A DNA stretch of 64,000 nt. Origin: Planctomycetota bacterium. Its GTDB lineage: Bacteria; Planctomycetota; UBA1135; JACQFD01. Numbering within the stretch: the stretch's first letter is position 1; every line of letters starts with the position of its first letter. The notes beneath the pieces were generated by a model. It ran no database searches and was not told the DNA's origin. It saw only the letters and a list, made by a program, of their open reading frames with translations. Location: NCBI GenBank assembly GCA_016200225.1, contig JACQFD010000038.1:1-64000 (forward strand), in the 5' to 3' direction. Of this stretch, positions 44,641 to 53,201 are shown piece by piece. A program made the position numbers and the translations under genes.

Positions 44641-44988
44641 ATGGCCGCGCCCTTGATCGCACTCCAAACGTCCGCCGATCTCGACGCTTTACTCGACGCG
44701 TCCCGCAATGGAGGCGTGTTGATATTTAAACATTCGACCGCCTGTCCGACGTCCGCCTTTGCGTTCGACGAATTCGAACTCTTCGCGCTGAACCGCGAAC
44801 ACGAAGGCCCGGTGTGCGCGATCGTCCTCGTCATCGAGTCGCGGCCGCTGTCGCGCGAGATCGAGGCGCGTTTCTCGATCCGACACGAGTCGCCGCAGGC
44901 GATTTGGATTCGCGACGGCGTCGCGCATGGGGCGTTGTCGCAAGGCGCCATCACCGAGGCCGCCTTGAAGGTCCTCGTTGAAAGGTAA
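44641..44988 (+). CDS. BrxC/YtxJ-like bacilliredoxin
   Basis: The 115-residue thioredoxin-like product carries the family motif LIFKHSTACPTSAFAFDEF with a single redox-active Cys35, the signature of YtxJ/BrxC (monothiol bacilliredoxin C), which removes bacillithiol from proteins. FSIRHESPQAIWIRDGVAHGALSQGAIT follows as in the family. The start is the ATG at 44641; the frame 14 codons upstream has no support. It stands between the tdh operon (divergent) and the S9 peptidase. It implies, but does not prove, bacillithiol use; no bshABC genes are in the window. Confidence 0.85.
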   Translation: MAAPLIALQTSADLDALLDASRNGGVLIFKHSTACPTSAFAFDEFELFALNREHEGPVCAIVLVIESRPLSREIEARFSIRHESPQAIWIRDGVAHGALSQGAITEAALKVLVER

Positions 44989-45058
44989 AATCGGCGCCGC
45001 CCGGCGCGCGCGCGCGTATCGACAACTTCGAATTCAATAACCGCGAATCATACTAATA

Positions 45059-47095
45059 ATGCGAAATATATATAAACTCGGAACGGCATTTCTTTTATTA
45101 ACGTCCTGCAATTCGGCGGGTGTCGCCGCGTGGCCGAGCTGGCGGGCGGGCGCGGGCAATTTAACGATTGAGGAATTGTTACAAATGCCCCAGCTGGCCG
45201 CGCCCGCGCTGTCGCCGGACGGCGCGACGTTCGCGTTCACGGTGAGCGAGCCGACGCTCGATCCAAAAGGAAAGACGAGGACAAGTCTTTGGATGTCGAA
45301 GACCGACGGTTCGGGCGAACCGTGGATTGTTACAAATGCGCCGGCGAATCCGGTGGGCCCGCGGTTTTCGCCGGACGGAAAATGGATTCTGGTCGTCGCG
45401 GGCGGACAGGCGTGGAACGTGCCCGTCGACGGCGGCGCGGCGCGACAAATTACAAATGAAAAGAACGGCGTCGGCGATCCCATCTATTCGCCGAATGGCA
45501 AAATGATCGCGTATTCCACGGACGTGAACACGCCGTCGCGCGTTCCGGAGGGCGTGCAGGCGAAAATAATCGATAATTTACTTTTCCGCCACTGGACGGA
45601 ATGGCGCGATTCGGTGCGGACCGGGACATTTATAACGAATATCGAGACCGGCGAAACGCGCAGGGTTTCCGCGCCGGAATACGATGCGCCCGGTTTCTCG
45701 CTCGGCGGTCCGACGAATTATGCATTTTCGAACGACAACTCGATTTTATATTATACGCAGGGCGCGGAAAAGGACGAAGCGCTCTCGACGGATTTTAACT
45801 TATACTCCGCGCCCGTGAGCGGCGGCGCGCCGAAACGCCTCACGCCGAACAAAGGCTGGGACGGCTCGCCCGAGCCTTCGCCCGACGGAAAATGGATAGC
45901 TTACAGATCGCAGGCGACGTATGGATTCGAATCGGAGCGGTTCACGGTTCAATTATATGATACAAAAACCGGCGCGACGCGGCAGGTTGCAAGCGATATC
46001 GACCGATGGGTCGACGAAATTCTCTGGGCGCCGGATTCGAAGAGTTTACTGATCGGAGCGGAGGATCTGGGAACGCACGCGATCTGGCGCGCGCCGCTCG
46101 ACGGCGGCAAGAGTTTACAAATAATCCGCGAGAATATAACAGGTCTCTCGATTTCGCCCGACGGCCGCTTTGTCGTCGGCCGATTCACGTCGTTGCAGCG
46201 CGCGGGCGAAATTGTCCGCGTGAATCTTAAAGACGGCTCTCGGACGATGCTGACGCATTTGAACGACGGATTCTTTAAGAGTAAGAAACTCGGCGATTCG
46301 GAGTCGGTGTGGATTCCCGGCGCGAAAGGCGTGCCCGCGGCGCGCGACGGAATGATCCAAGGCTGGCTCGTCACGCCGCCGAATTATATGAAAGGAACGC
46401 CGGCCCCGTTTATATTAATGATTCACGGCGGACCGCAGCAGTCGTGGCTCGACGGTTTCGGAGGCAGCGGCATGTGGAATCCTCAGATCTACGCGGCGCA
46501 GGGATATGTAGTTTTGGCGTTGAACCCGCACGGTTCGACGGGATTCGGACAGGAATTGACGAATGAAATCAGCGGAGATTGGGGCGGCGCCGTTTACGAA
46601 GATTGCATGAACGCCGCCGACTGGGCGATTGCTAACAAATACGCCGACCCCGAGCGGATGGCCGCGATCGGCGCGTCGTTCGGCGGTTATATGGTGAATT
46701 GGATTCTCGGCCACACCGACCGGTTCAAAGCCATCGTGTGCCACGCGGGAGTCTATAATTTGGATTCGATGTGGGGCGTGACCGAGGAATTGTGGTTTCC
46801 CGAATGGGAGTTGAAAGGCCGTCCGTGGGACTCGGCGCAATACAGGGAAAAATCGCCGCATGTGTATGCAAAGAATTTCAAGACGCCGACGCTCGTGACG
46901 CACGGCGAAATCGACTATCGCGTTCCGATCGGCGAGGGAATACAATTATTCTCGACGTTGCAAAGACTGGGCGTGCCGTCGAGATTTGTATATTTCCCCG
47001 ACGAAGGGCACTGGCTGTTGAAGGCGCGAAACCGCGAATTGTGGCTTCACGAGACGTTCGCGTGGCTTAACAAATACGTCCGCGACCGAAAATAG
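45059..47095 (+). CDS. S9-family (prolyl oligopeptidase-like) peptidase
   Basis: The 678-residue product starts with a lipoprotein-like signal (MRNIYKLGTAFLLLTSC, Cys17). Residues about 35-390 form a seven-bladed beta-propeller (SPDGATFAFTVS, RFSPDGKWILVV, EPSPDGKWIAYRS, SISPDGRFVVGRF). The C-terminal alpha/beta hydrolase has the catalytic triad Ser540 in GASFGGYM, Asp619 in HGEIDYRVP and His651 in DEGHWL. Such enzymes are dipeptidyl or acylaminoacyl peptidases cleaving N-terminal dipeptides or blocked residues. Location is the periplasm or outer membrane if the lipobox is used. Confidence 0.92.
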   Translation: MRNIYKLGTAFLLLTSCNSAGVAAWPSWRAGAGNLTIEELLQMPQLAAPALSPDGATFAFTVSEPTLDPKGKTRTSLWMSKTDGSGEPWIVTNAPANPVGPRFSPDGKWILVVAGGQAWNVPVDGGAARQITNEKNGVGDPIYSPNGKMIAYSTDVNTPSRVPEGVQAKIIDNLLFRHWTEWRDSVRTGTFITNIETGETRRVSAPEYDAPGFSLGGPTNYAFSNDNSILYYTQGAEKDEALSTDFNLYSAPVSGGAPKRLTPNKGWDGSPEPSPDGKWIAYRSQATYGFESERFTVQLYDTKTGATRQVASDIDRWVDEILWAPDSKSLLIGAEDLGTHAIWRAPLDGGKSLQIIRENITGLSISPDGRFVVGRFTSLQRAGEIVRVNLKDGSRTMLTHLNDGFFKSKKLGDSESVWIPGAKGVPAARDGMIQGWLVTPPNYMKGTPAPFILMIHGGPQQSWLDGFGGSGMWNPQIYAAQGYVVLALNPHGSTGFGQELTNEISGDWGGAVYEDCMNAADWAIANKYADPERMAAIGASFGGYMVNWILGHTDRFKAIVCHAGVYNLDSMWGVTEELWFPEWELKGRPWDSAQYREKSPHVYAKNFKTPTLVTHGEIDYRVPIGEGIQLFSTLQRLGVPSRFVYFPDEGHWLLKARNRELWLHETFAWLNKYVRDRK

Positions 47096-47112
47096 TTAAT
47101 TTGCCTCCCGGC

Positions 47113-47589
47113 ATGCGCGACATGCAAACGCGGCGCCCCGATTTCATCGGAGTTTACGGCTGGCTCGAGGAGCAGGGCAGCGTGCTCCTCGTCGCCACGT
47201 ACCGCGATCTCGGGACCGCGGGCAAACAGTTATGTTGGGAATTGCCCGGCGGAAAAATCGAAAAAGGAGAAACCGACGAAGAGGCCATGCGACGTGAAAT
47301 GCGCGAAGAGACCGGCCTCGACGTCGCGGTGAATGGGTTATTATTTATGTTCGTCGGCGAGCGATTTACGAAAGGCAAACGAAGATACGGATGGGAGGGA
47401 CATTTTTATTCCTTAAATCGCGCGGGCGGCGAATTGAGACCCGACGGCGAGGAAACCGTCGACGCGAAAATGGTTCCCGTCGCGGATCTGACAAAAATTC
47501 TGACGGCGCCTTATCACTCCCCCATTCTCCGCTGGCTCGCGAGCGGGCGAACGTTAAAAACGGATGTTTACCGTTGGGAAGATAAGTAA
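47113..47589 (+). CDS. Nudix hydrolase
   Basis: Nudix enzymes cleave nucleoside diphosphate-linked compounds. The 158-residue product has the full Nudix box GGKIEKGETDEEAMRREMREETGLDV (pattern GX5EX7REUXEEXGU) near residue 45 and the beta-fold FIGVYGWLEEQGSVLLVATYRD before it. The substrate is not predictable. The start at 47113 (ATG) is chosen; a TTG at 47101 and an ATG at 47122 are alternatives. It follows the S9 peptidase by 17 bp. Its last 22 nt overlap the 3' end of the convergent EI24 gene. Confidence 0.9.
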   Translation: MRDMQTRRPDFIGVYGWLEEQGSVLLVATYRDLGTAGKQLCWELPGGKIEKGETDEEAMRREMREETGLDVAVNGLLFMFVGERFTKGKRRYGWEGHFYSLNRAGGELRPDGEETVDAKMVPVADLTKILTAPYHSPILRWLASGRTLKTDVYRWEDK

Positions 47590-48464
47590 ATTTCGGGCCG
47601 GATCCGCATTTTTTGTAATAAAATCGCGCCGGCGACGGCGGAAACGGGAATCGTAATAACCCACCCCGCGCAGGGAATGGATGCGGCGGCGATCATGACC
47701 GTTCCAAGACCCATCATCGCGCCGAAATTGTTTTTCGCTATTATAAGTTTTTGCGAAAACGAAAATCCGCGCCGCGCGGTCGCGATGTCGAGCGCGCCGA
47801 GACCGGCCGCGCACGAAAGGATTATGAAGCTAATGAACGGGCCGACGGGGGCGAGCCAAACGCAAACGAAGGCGACCGCGTTCAAAAACAGAATGACCCA
47901 AAGCATGTGCAAACTTTCGGCGATCATGAATATTAATAATCGCCGCCGCGGCATTTGCAATTCGCGTTTTGTTTTGTAACTAACCTCGTCGACGCGGCCG
48001 ACCAATATATCCAAAAACGGCGCGGCGCAGATCGCGGCGAGCGGCGCAAGGCTGAAAAAAACAACGATCGCCAAAACCAATAAGACGAGCGTCCCCAACA
48101 CAAATGCAACGATCGCTCTTAACGAATCTGGCAACCAGTGCGCTTCTGTTACAACATGTCTCAGCGGTGCGCTCAGGTTCCAACCAATCGCGAAAACCGG
48201 CACCGACAGCGTCACGGCGAGCGCCGTCGGCGCGACGGCATACCGCTTTGTTCGCGGCGTTCTTAACAAAAAACCGCACGCCTCGAAGTACGCGCGAAAC
48301 CCTGTTCCGAACGTCGCGCGGGGCTTCGAAAGCGCGGCCGCGCCGCATTCGCCGCAGGCCAGGTTGCCATCCGCCGCCGGATAACCGCAGCCTGCGCATG
48401 GATTTGGGTTGGGTATCACGTTCGGAGGGGCGAATCGACTATAGTCGCGCGCTCCAAATCTCAC
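47568..48464 (-). CDS. EI24/CysZ-like membrane protein with zinc ribbon
   Basis: The 298-residue product has an N-terminal zinc ribbon (PCAGCGYPAADGNLACGECG, four Cys) followed by four hydrophobic segments in the arrangement of EI24/CysZ-family proteins (APLAAICAAPFLDILVGRVDEVSYKTK). CysZ proteins are sulfate permeases; this one is too divergent to assign that. The start is a GTG at 48464; a GTG at 48419, just before the zinc ribbon, is also possible and would leave room for a promoter. Overlaps the Nudix gene tail to tail by 22 nt. Confidence 0.75.
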   Translation of the reverse strand: MRFGARDYSRFAPPNVIPNPNPCAGCGYPAADGNLACGECGAAALSKPRATFGTGFRAYFEACGFLLRTPRTKRYAVAPTALAVTLSVPVFAIGWNLSAPLRHVVTEAHWLPDSLRAIVAFVLGTLVLLVLAIVVFFSLAPLAAICAAPFLDILVGRVDEVSYKTKRELQMPRRRLLIFMIAESLHMLWVILFLNAVAFVCVWLAPVGPFISFIILSCAAGLGALDIATARRGFSFSQKLIIAKNNFGAMMGLGTVMIAAASIPCAGWVITIPVSAVAGAILLQKMRIRPEIYLSSQR

Positions 48465-48503
48465 ATATTCACCGCCCGACGACGCCCTTCGAAACGGAAC
48501 GAC

Positions 48504-49676
48504 ATGGAACGCTTTCGCGCCCTCGACTTCATGGAATTGGAAGATGAATTTTCGGAAGAGGAGCGGATGGTGCGCGACGCCGTTCGCGCGTTTGTCGATG
48601 AACGAATATTACCAATCATCGGTAAATGTTATGACGAGGGACGCTTCCCGATGGAACTCGTCCCCGAAATGGCCGCGATCGGACTTTTCGGTCCGACGAT
48701 TCCCGAGGAATACGGCGGTCAGGGTCTCAAAGCAGTGGCGTACGGACTGATGTGCCGCGAACTCGAACGCGGCGATTCCGGCGTGCGTTCGATGGCCTCC
48801 GTCCAAGGCGCGCTCGTCATGTGGCCAATATTAGAATACGGTTCCGAGGAACAGAAAAAACGCTGGATTCCAAAATTAGCAAAAGGCGAAGCGATCGGAT
48901 GCTTCGGATTGACCGAGCCCGACGCGGGTTCGAATCCGGGCGGCATGAAAACCCGCGCGCGCCGCGACGGTAACAATTGGATCATTAACGGTCAGAAAAT
49001 GTGGATTACGAATGGCACCATTTCCGATGTATCCATTGTCTGGGCCAAGGACGAACAGGGCACGGTGCGCGGATTCCTCGTCGAAAAAGGCGCTAGGGGA
49101 TTCTCCGCGCCCGAAACTAAATTAAAATGGAGCCTCCGTTCATCTGTAACAAGTGAACTCGTGCTCGATGACGTCTGCGTCCCGGATTCGGCGCGTCTGC
49201 CGAAAGCCGAGGGCCTCAAAGCTCCCCTCTCGTGCCTCACGCAGGCGCGCTATGGAATCGCATGGGGCGGCGTCGGCGCGGCGATGGCGTGCTTCGACGA
49301 AGCGTTAAATTATTCAAAAACGCGCATCGTATTCGATAAACCGCTCGCGGGATTTCAGATACCACAAATGAAACTCGCCGAAATGGCGACGCAAATCACG
49401 CTCGGCCAGATGCTCGCGACGCGCGTCGGCCGCCTGAAGGAAGCCGGACGGCTTTCGCATTTCCAGATCTCCATGGCAAAACGTAATAATATCCACATGG
49501 CGCTCCAGATCGCGCGGGCCTGCCGCGACATGCTCGGCGCGAACGGCATTCTTCTCGAATATCAATCGGGCCGGCACATGTGTAATCTCGAAACGGTTTA
49601 TACATACGAAGGCACGCACGACATTCATACACTTGCGATCGGCGAAGCTGTCACCGGCATCCCGGCCTATCGTTAA
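48504..49676 (+). CDS. Acyl-CoA dehydrogenase, glutaryl-CoA dehydrogenase type
   Basis: The 390-residue FAD enzyme oxidises acyl-CoA to the enoyl-CoA; the glutaryl-CoA type also decarboxylates. Visible motifs include RSMASVQGALVMWPILEYGSEEQKKRWIPKLAKGEAIGCFGLTEPDAGSNPGGMKTRA, which follows the GCDH pattern, and CRDMLGANGILLEYQSGRHMCNLETVYTYEGTHDIHTLAIG with the catalytic Glu in YTYEGTHDIH. No other lysine or tryptophan degradation gene lies in the window, so the true substrate could be another short or branched acyl-CoA. The leader has no Shine-Dalgarno. Confidence 0.9.
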   Translation: MERFRALDFMELEDEFSEEERMVRDAVRAFVDERILPIIGKCYDEGRFPMELVPEMAAIGLFGPTIPEEYGGQGLKAVAYGLMCRELERGDSGVRSMASVQGALVMWPILEYGSEEQKKRWIPKLAKGEAIGCFGLTEPDAGSNPGGMKTRARRDGNNWIINGQKMWITNGTISDVSIVWAKDEQGTVRGFLVEKGARGFSAPETKLKWSLRSSVTSELVLDDVCVPDSARLPKAEGLKAPLSCLTQARYGIAWGGVGAAMACFDEALNYSKTRIVFDKPLAGFQIPQMKLAEMATQITLGQMLATRVGRLKEAGRLSHFQISMAKRNNIHMALQIARACRDMLGANGILLEYQSGRHMCNLETVYTYEGTHDIHTLAIGEAVTGIPAYR

Positions 49677-49691
49677 TATTAAATCGAAGCC

Positions 49692-49976
49692 ATGACCGGA
49701 GCCACAGCCGCCGCCGCCGCGCACCATGCCGCGGTCCTCAAAGCGTACCGCTCGATGGGAATTTTTGTAAAAATAGACTCCCGCGATTTTTTACAACTTC
49801 TCGAGCGCGCGGAAGCCCCGGTCGTCGTCCATTCGCGGTTCGGATTCTTTACCAAAAAGGATCGTTATATTCAATCTTACAAAGGATTCGCGTTCTACAC
49901 CGACGTGGATCAAACGCTCGACCTTCCCAAATCGTGCGAACTGGTCGAATCGCAGGGAAGCATGCTTCCCACATAG
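49692..49976 (+). CDS. Conserved small hypothetical protein
   Basis: The 94-residue product is Ala/His-rich at the start (MTGATAAAAAHHAAVLKAYRSMGIFVKID) and continues with FLQLLERAEAPVVVHSRFGFFTKKDRYIQSYKGFAFYTD, a block I recall as conserved in small hypothetical proteins of several phyla. It has no signal peptide, membrane helix or catalytic motif. It follows the acyl-CoA dehydrogenase gene by 15 bp, likely in the same transcript. The function is not known. Confidence 0.7.
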   Translation: MTGATAAAAAHHAAVLKAYRSMGIFVKIDSRDFLQLLERAEAPVVVHSRFGFFTKKDRYIQSYKGFAFYTDVDQTLDLPKSCELVESQGSMLPT

Positions 49977-50044
49977 CGGAAATTTCATAACGATTCCTCC
50001 GAAAGTTCCGCGCTGAATTCACCCAGGGCCGCGTATCCACTCGA

Positions 50045-50881
50045 GTGAAAATCAAGTATTATCATATTGTCATCGCGCTGGCCGCGCCGCTCGTCGGCTC
50101 GTGCGCGTACCTCCGCGACCGCGGACGCGACCTCGCGCGCGTCGTCGAATTCGACGGCGGCGTTTCGACGGGTTTCCAAGCGCACGCCGGATTCAGCCAT
50201 TTGTTGGAATTCGGCGCCGGTTATTACAGCGGCGCGCGCCACGGATTCCGCGACGGCGGTTTCGTTTCCGTCGAGGAATCGCGCGGCGAATTCGGCATTC
50301 CCTTCTTATATTTACACGAAGTCGACCAGCACGTCGCCTCGGGCGCGCTCGCGGGCGCGAGCGTCGCGCGTCCGCTCGACGCCGGATTCGTCCGTTATCC
50401 TTTGCAATGGTTTTCGCCGCAAATCACGGATCGCGAAGTCGCCGATTTTAATGTAAGCGTCAATTTCGTCTTCATCGGCGCGAGTTTTACAATAAAACCG
50501 GTCGCGATCGTCGATTTTGTTTTCGGTTGCGTCGGCACCGATCTGCGCCGGAACGATTTATCTAAGTATACAGTCGACGACCTCGTCCCCGAACTCCATT
50601 CGAGCGACGCGCTCGAACGCAAGCGCGCCGCGCAATTGATACAAGAGATCACGGGCCGCCGTTTTCCCGAATATAGAGTTTCGCCGTCGCGCGAAGTTTT
50701 CGGCGCCGAAGAACGCGCCGCAATCCAACAAATCGAAGAAACCGTGCGGGTTCGCCTTGGGTCGCCCTCGTCGCCGCGAATAACCGCCACCGCGTATGCC
50801 GCGCCCGCCGCCCGCGACGCGATGCCCGTTCCGATCGAATCGACTCCCGCGTCCCGTCCGGCGACGGTCGCGAAACAGTAA
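50045..50881 (+). CDS. Lipoprotein, YLRDRG-type hypothetical
   Basis: The 278-residue product has a GTG start and a lipoprotein signal (KIKYYHIVIALAAPLVGSC, lipobox VGSC at Cys20). The domain that follows, YLRDRGRDLARVVEFDGGVSTGFQAHAGFSHLLEFGAGYYSGARHGFRDGG, belongs to a loosely defined group of exported proteins with a YLxDRxxDLxDxxxxxGxxxxG pattern. The second half holds a short helical region (DALERKRAAQLIQEITGRRF) and a Pro/Ala-rich tail. Function unknown. It converges with the B12-dependent regulator gene. Confidence 0.7.
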   Translation: MKIKYYHIVIALAAPLVGSCAYLRDRGRDLARVVEFDGGVSTGFQAHAGFSHLLEFGAGYYSGARHGFRDGGFVSVEESRGEFGIPFLYLHEVDQHVASGALAGASVARPLDAGFVRYPLQWFSPQITDREVADFNVSVNFVFIGASFTIKPVAIVDFVFGCVGTDLRRNDLSKYTVDDLVPELHSSDALERKRAAQLIQEITGRRFPEYRVSPSREVFGAEERAAIQQIEETVRVRLGSPSSPRITATAYAAPAARDAMPVPIESTPASRPATVAKQ

Positions 50882-50908
50882 TTATAAATTATAGTTTAGT
50901 TAATTTTA

Positions 50909-51811
50909 TCAAAGCTGCCGCGCCGCGGATTCGAGATCGCTCAATTCGCGAATCTTATGAATGCCCCGCGGCAATCCCTTCAGCCGCGCCGCGCCGTCGC
51001 CGCCCGCCCATAATTGCACGTGACCCGGCAGCATTTCATGCAATGCGGAGAGCCGCTGCGCCGTTCCGCGCGTCGCGCTCATGGCCGAGACGGAAATGCC
51101 GACGGCGCGGGCGTTCGCGGCTTTCGCGGCCGTTACAATTCCGGCCAGCGGCATTTCGGGTCCGAGCACGCGCGGCGCCGCGCCGGCGAATGATAATATA
51201 ACCGCCGCCATCTTGAGCCCGAGCGAGTGCGGCTCGCCGGGAAGCGTGGTTAATACAATTCGGGCCGCGCCCGCGGCCTCGTGGCGGTTGTCGAGTATGC
51301 CGCGCAGGATCGTTTGCAATTGATTTGTTATGAAGTGTTCTTCGTGAACGTCCAATTCTCCGCGCGCCCAGCTCTCGCCGACCCAGCGCGTGAGCGGAGC
51401 GACGTAGTCGACGACGAATTTTCGCGGCCCGAGCGCCATCAGTTGCATTCCGACCTCGCGCCGCAGCCCCTCGGCGTCGAGCGAGTGTACAAATACGAGA
51501 AGGCCGTCGAACTCGGGCGCGCGCGCGCGCGATTTTTTTTGTATATTTAATAATTTTTCGATTTCTTCCGGATCGGCGCGCAGAATCTGGCCCGCGCGGC
51601 ACCCGCCGCGCAACGCTCGCGCGATGAGCCGCAACCGCTCGACCTCCAATTCACAATAAAGCCGGTGCCCGCTCCCGCGCCGCACGGGTTTCGGAAATCC
51701 GTATCGGCGCTCCCACACGCGGAGCGTCGCGGTGTCGATGCCGGTTTCGGCGGCGACCGCGCCGATCGATCGGAGCGCGGGACCTGCCTTCTGCGGCGCG
51801 TTCGGGTTCAT
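50909..51811 (-). CDS. MerR-type regulator with B12-binding domain (CarH/LitR-like)
   Basis: The 300-residue product has an N-terminal MerR helix-turn-helix (residues 14-75, IGAVAAETGIDTATLRVWERRYGFPKPVRRGSGHRLY) and a C-terminal cobalamin-binding domain. The light-sensing signature of CarH is kept: Trp148 with Glu158-His159 in SWARGELDVHEEHF (W-x9-EH), and the lower axial ligand His195 in PGEPHSLG. CarH-type proteins bind DNA as AdoCbl tetramers in the dark and release it in light, classically controlling carotenoid genes. No carotenoid genes are in the window. Its target could be its own promoter or a distant locus. The flanking PH-domain genes lie upstream on the same strand. Confidence 0.88.
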   Translation of the reverse strand: MNPNAPQKAGPALRSIGAVAAETGIDTATLRVWERRYGFPKPVRRGSGHRLYCELEVERLRLIARALRGGCRAGQILRADPEEIEKLLNIQKKSRARAPEFDGLLVFVHSLDAEGLRREVGMQLMALGPRKFVVDYVAPLTRWVGESWARGELDVHEEHFITNQLQTILRGILDNRHEAAGAARIVLTTLPGEPHSLGLKMAAVILSFAGAAPRVLGPEMPLAGIVTAAKAANARAVGISVSAMSATRGTAQRLSALHEMLPGHVQLWAGGDGAARLKGLPRGIHKIRELSDLESAARQL

Positions 51812-51847
51812 TTGTTATGAATAATAGTACGAACGCGCGCCGTTTCC

Positions 51848-52594
51848 TTATTTTGCCGCGGCCGATTGCAACGCGAGCGAAGCCCCGCGAAGTTCGGCCA
51901 GCGCGGACGCGAGCGCATCATCGCCCTGCCCGCCGGTCGCATGCGCAGAATGCGCGCGCGCGTCGTCGGGATCGCCGAGGCCCGAGTCGCGATAAATGCG
52001 TAATCGTTGCAATATGTAATCCCGCAGTTCATGCGGTTTCGCGATCCCCGCGAGCGTGCCGCGATGCGACATTCCGCCGCCGCCGTCTTTTTTAGTAGTA
52101 GCCGATCCGCCGGCCGTGTGAACGATCAGATCGGCGATGCCGAACCACCGTTGAAGCGGGCCCTGCGAAATCTCGACGTCTTGAATATTAGCATACGTGA
52201 TCGTCACCTCGGATACGACGATCGCGCCGCCGCGGATTCGCAATGCGCGATCTGTAATTAAATATTGCCGAAGATCGTATTCCAAACGAATGGCGGCGAA
52301 CAGAAATGTAAATATTACAACCGTGACCATGACGATGAGCGATCCGAGAATCAACGCCGCGACAAAGCTCCACGCGAGCACGCCGCCGAAGACTCCGACG
52401 ATTTCCGGAATCGCGAGCAGCGACGCGAGCGATAATTGTAAATAACGATATTTCAAATACGCGCCCGCGGCTCGGAACACGCGCGTTTCGAGTCCGCCGG
52501 CGGGCGCGTGCGGCGCTCCGGTCGGCAACACGAGCCAGGGTTCGAGCGTCCGCGCGAACGCGCCCGGCGGTTTGAGTTCGTCGACGTCCATCAT
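51848..52594 (-). CDS. Bacterial PH-domain (bPH2/YdbT-like) membrane protein
   Basis: The 248-residue product has two hydrophobic segments (about 45-65, 72-102) followed by a bPH_2 (DUF304) domain with IRGGAIVVSEVTITYANIQDVEISQGPLQRWFGIADLIVHTAGG, the characteristic Y.nIQdvei.qg.l.R.fGia.v...TaGg pattern. A charged C-terminal tail follows. Function unknown; YdbS/YdbT-like proteins occur in pairs, as here. The start overlaps the stop of the upstream PH-domain gene by 4 nt (ATGA), so the two are co-translated. Confidence 0.88.
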   Translation of the reverse strand: MMDVDELKPPGAFARTLEPWLVLPTGAPHAPAGGLETRVFRAAGAYLKYRYLQLSLASLLAIPEIVGVFGGVLAWSFVAALILGSLIVMVTVVIFTFLFAAIRLEYDLRQYLITDRALRIRGGAIVVSEVTITYANIQDVEISQGPLQRWFGIADLIVHTAGGSATTKKDGGGGMSHRGTLAGIAKPHELRDYILQRLRIYRDSGLGDPDDARAHSAHATGGQGDDALASALAELRGASLALQSAAAK

Positions 52595-53142
52595 TGCCGG
52601 CTCTCCTCGATCGCGCGCGTCGTTTCGCGCAGCGCGGACGCGGTTTCGCGAAGCGCGGCGATCAGTTGATCGTTAGTCTGCGGCTCCGCGCCGGATGCGG
52701 GATGCGTTCCGTGCGCGTGGGCGCCGCGCATTTTGATATATAAATAATCCCGAATGATTTCAAACTGATCCGTGCCGACGATCGCGAGATCGCCGCCCGA
52801 TCCGCCCGACGCCGTTTGTATTTCGACGCTTCCGATTCCGAGCCACCGCTCGAACAAATCGCGCGTGAGATGAATATCCTGAATGCGCGCATATGTTAAA
52901 TAGTGTTCGCGCCGGAAAAGAATGCCGTAGGAAACGCCGACGCCCTCGCGGTCGAATCGAAACTTCAATGTATGATATTTGAAGTAAAGAACCAAAAAGA
53001 CGATCGGAAACGCCGGGACTGTAAACAGCGCATATAACAAATACAGTCTTAGCAATTCCGGCTTCGGCCGGACGATCGCCATCACGCGCTGTTCGAGCCC
53101 CTCGAAGGCGACGGGAGGAGCTTCGGTGGGTTCTGGATTCAC
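52591..53142 (-). CDS. Bacterial PH-domain (bPH2/YdbS-like) protein
   Basis: The 183-residue product has a hydrophobic stretch at about 31-58 (LLRLYLLYALFTVPAFPIVFLVLYF) and a bPH_2 domain with GVSYGILFRREHYLTYARIQDIHLTRDLFERWLGIGSVEIQTASGG. It is the upstream partner of the second PH-domain gene and overlaps it by 4 nt. The pair resembles YdbS-YdbT of Gram-positive bacteria, whose role is not established beyond a link to antimicrobial-peptide resistance. Confidence 0.85.
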   Translation of the reverse strand: MNPEPTEAPPVAFEGLEQRVMAIVRPKPELLRLYLLYALFTVPAFPIVFLVLYFKYHTLKFRFDREGVGVSYGILFRREHYLTYARIQDIHLTRDLFERWLGIGSVEIQTASGGSGGDLAIVGTDQFEIIRDYLYIKMRGAHAHGTHPASGAEPQTNDQLIAALRETASALRETTRAIEESRQ

Positions 53143-53201
53143 GGGTTGGATACCTTTCGCGGTCAGTGGACTATAACGCCGGTCGACCCTTAGCCGTTAC
53201 G

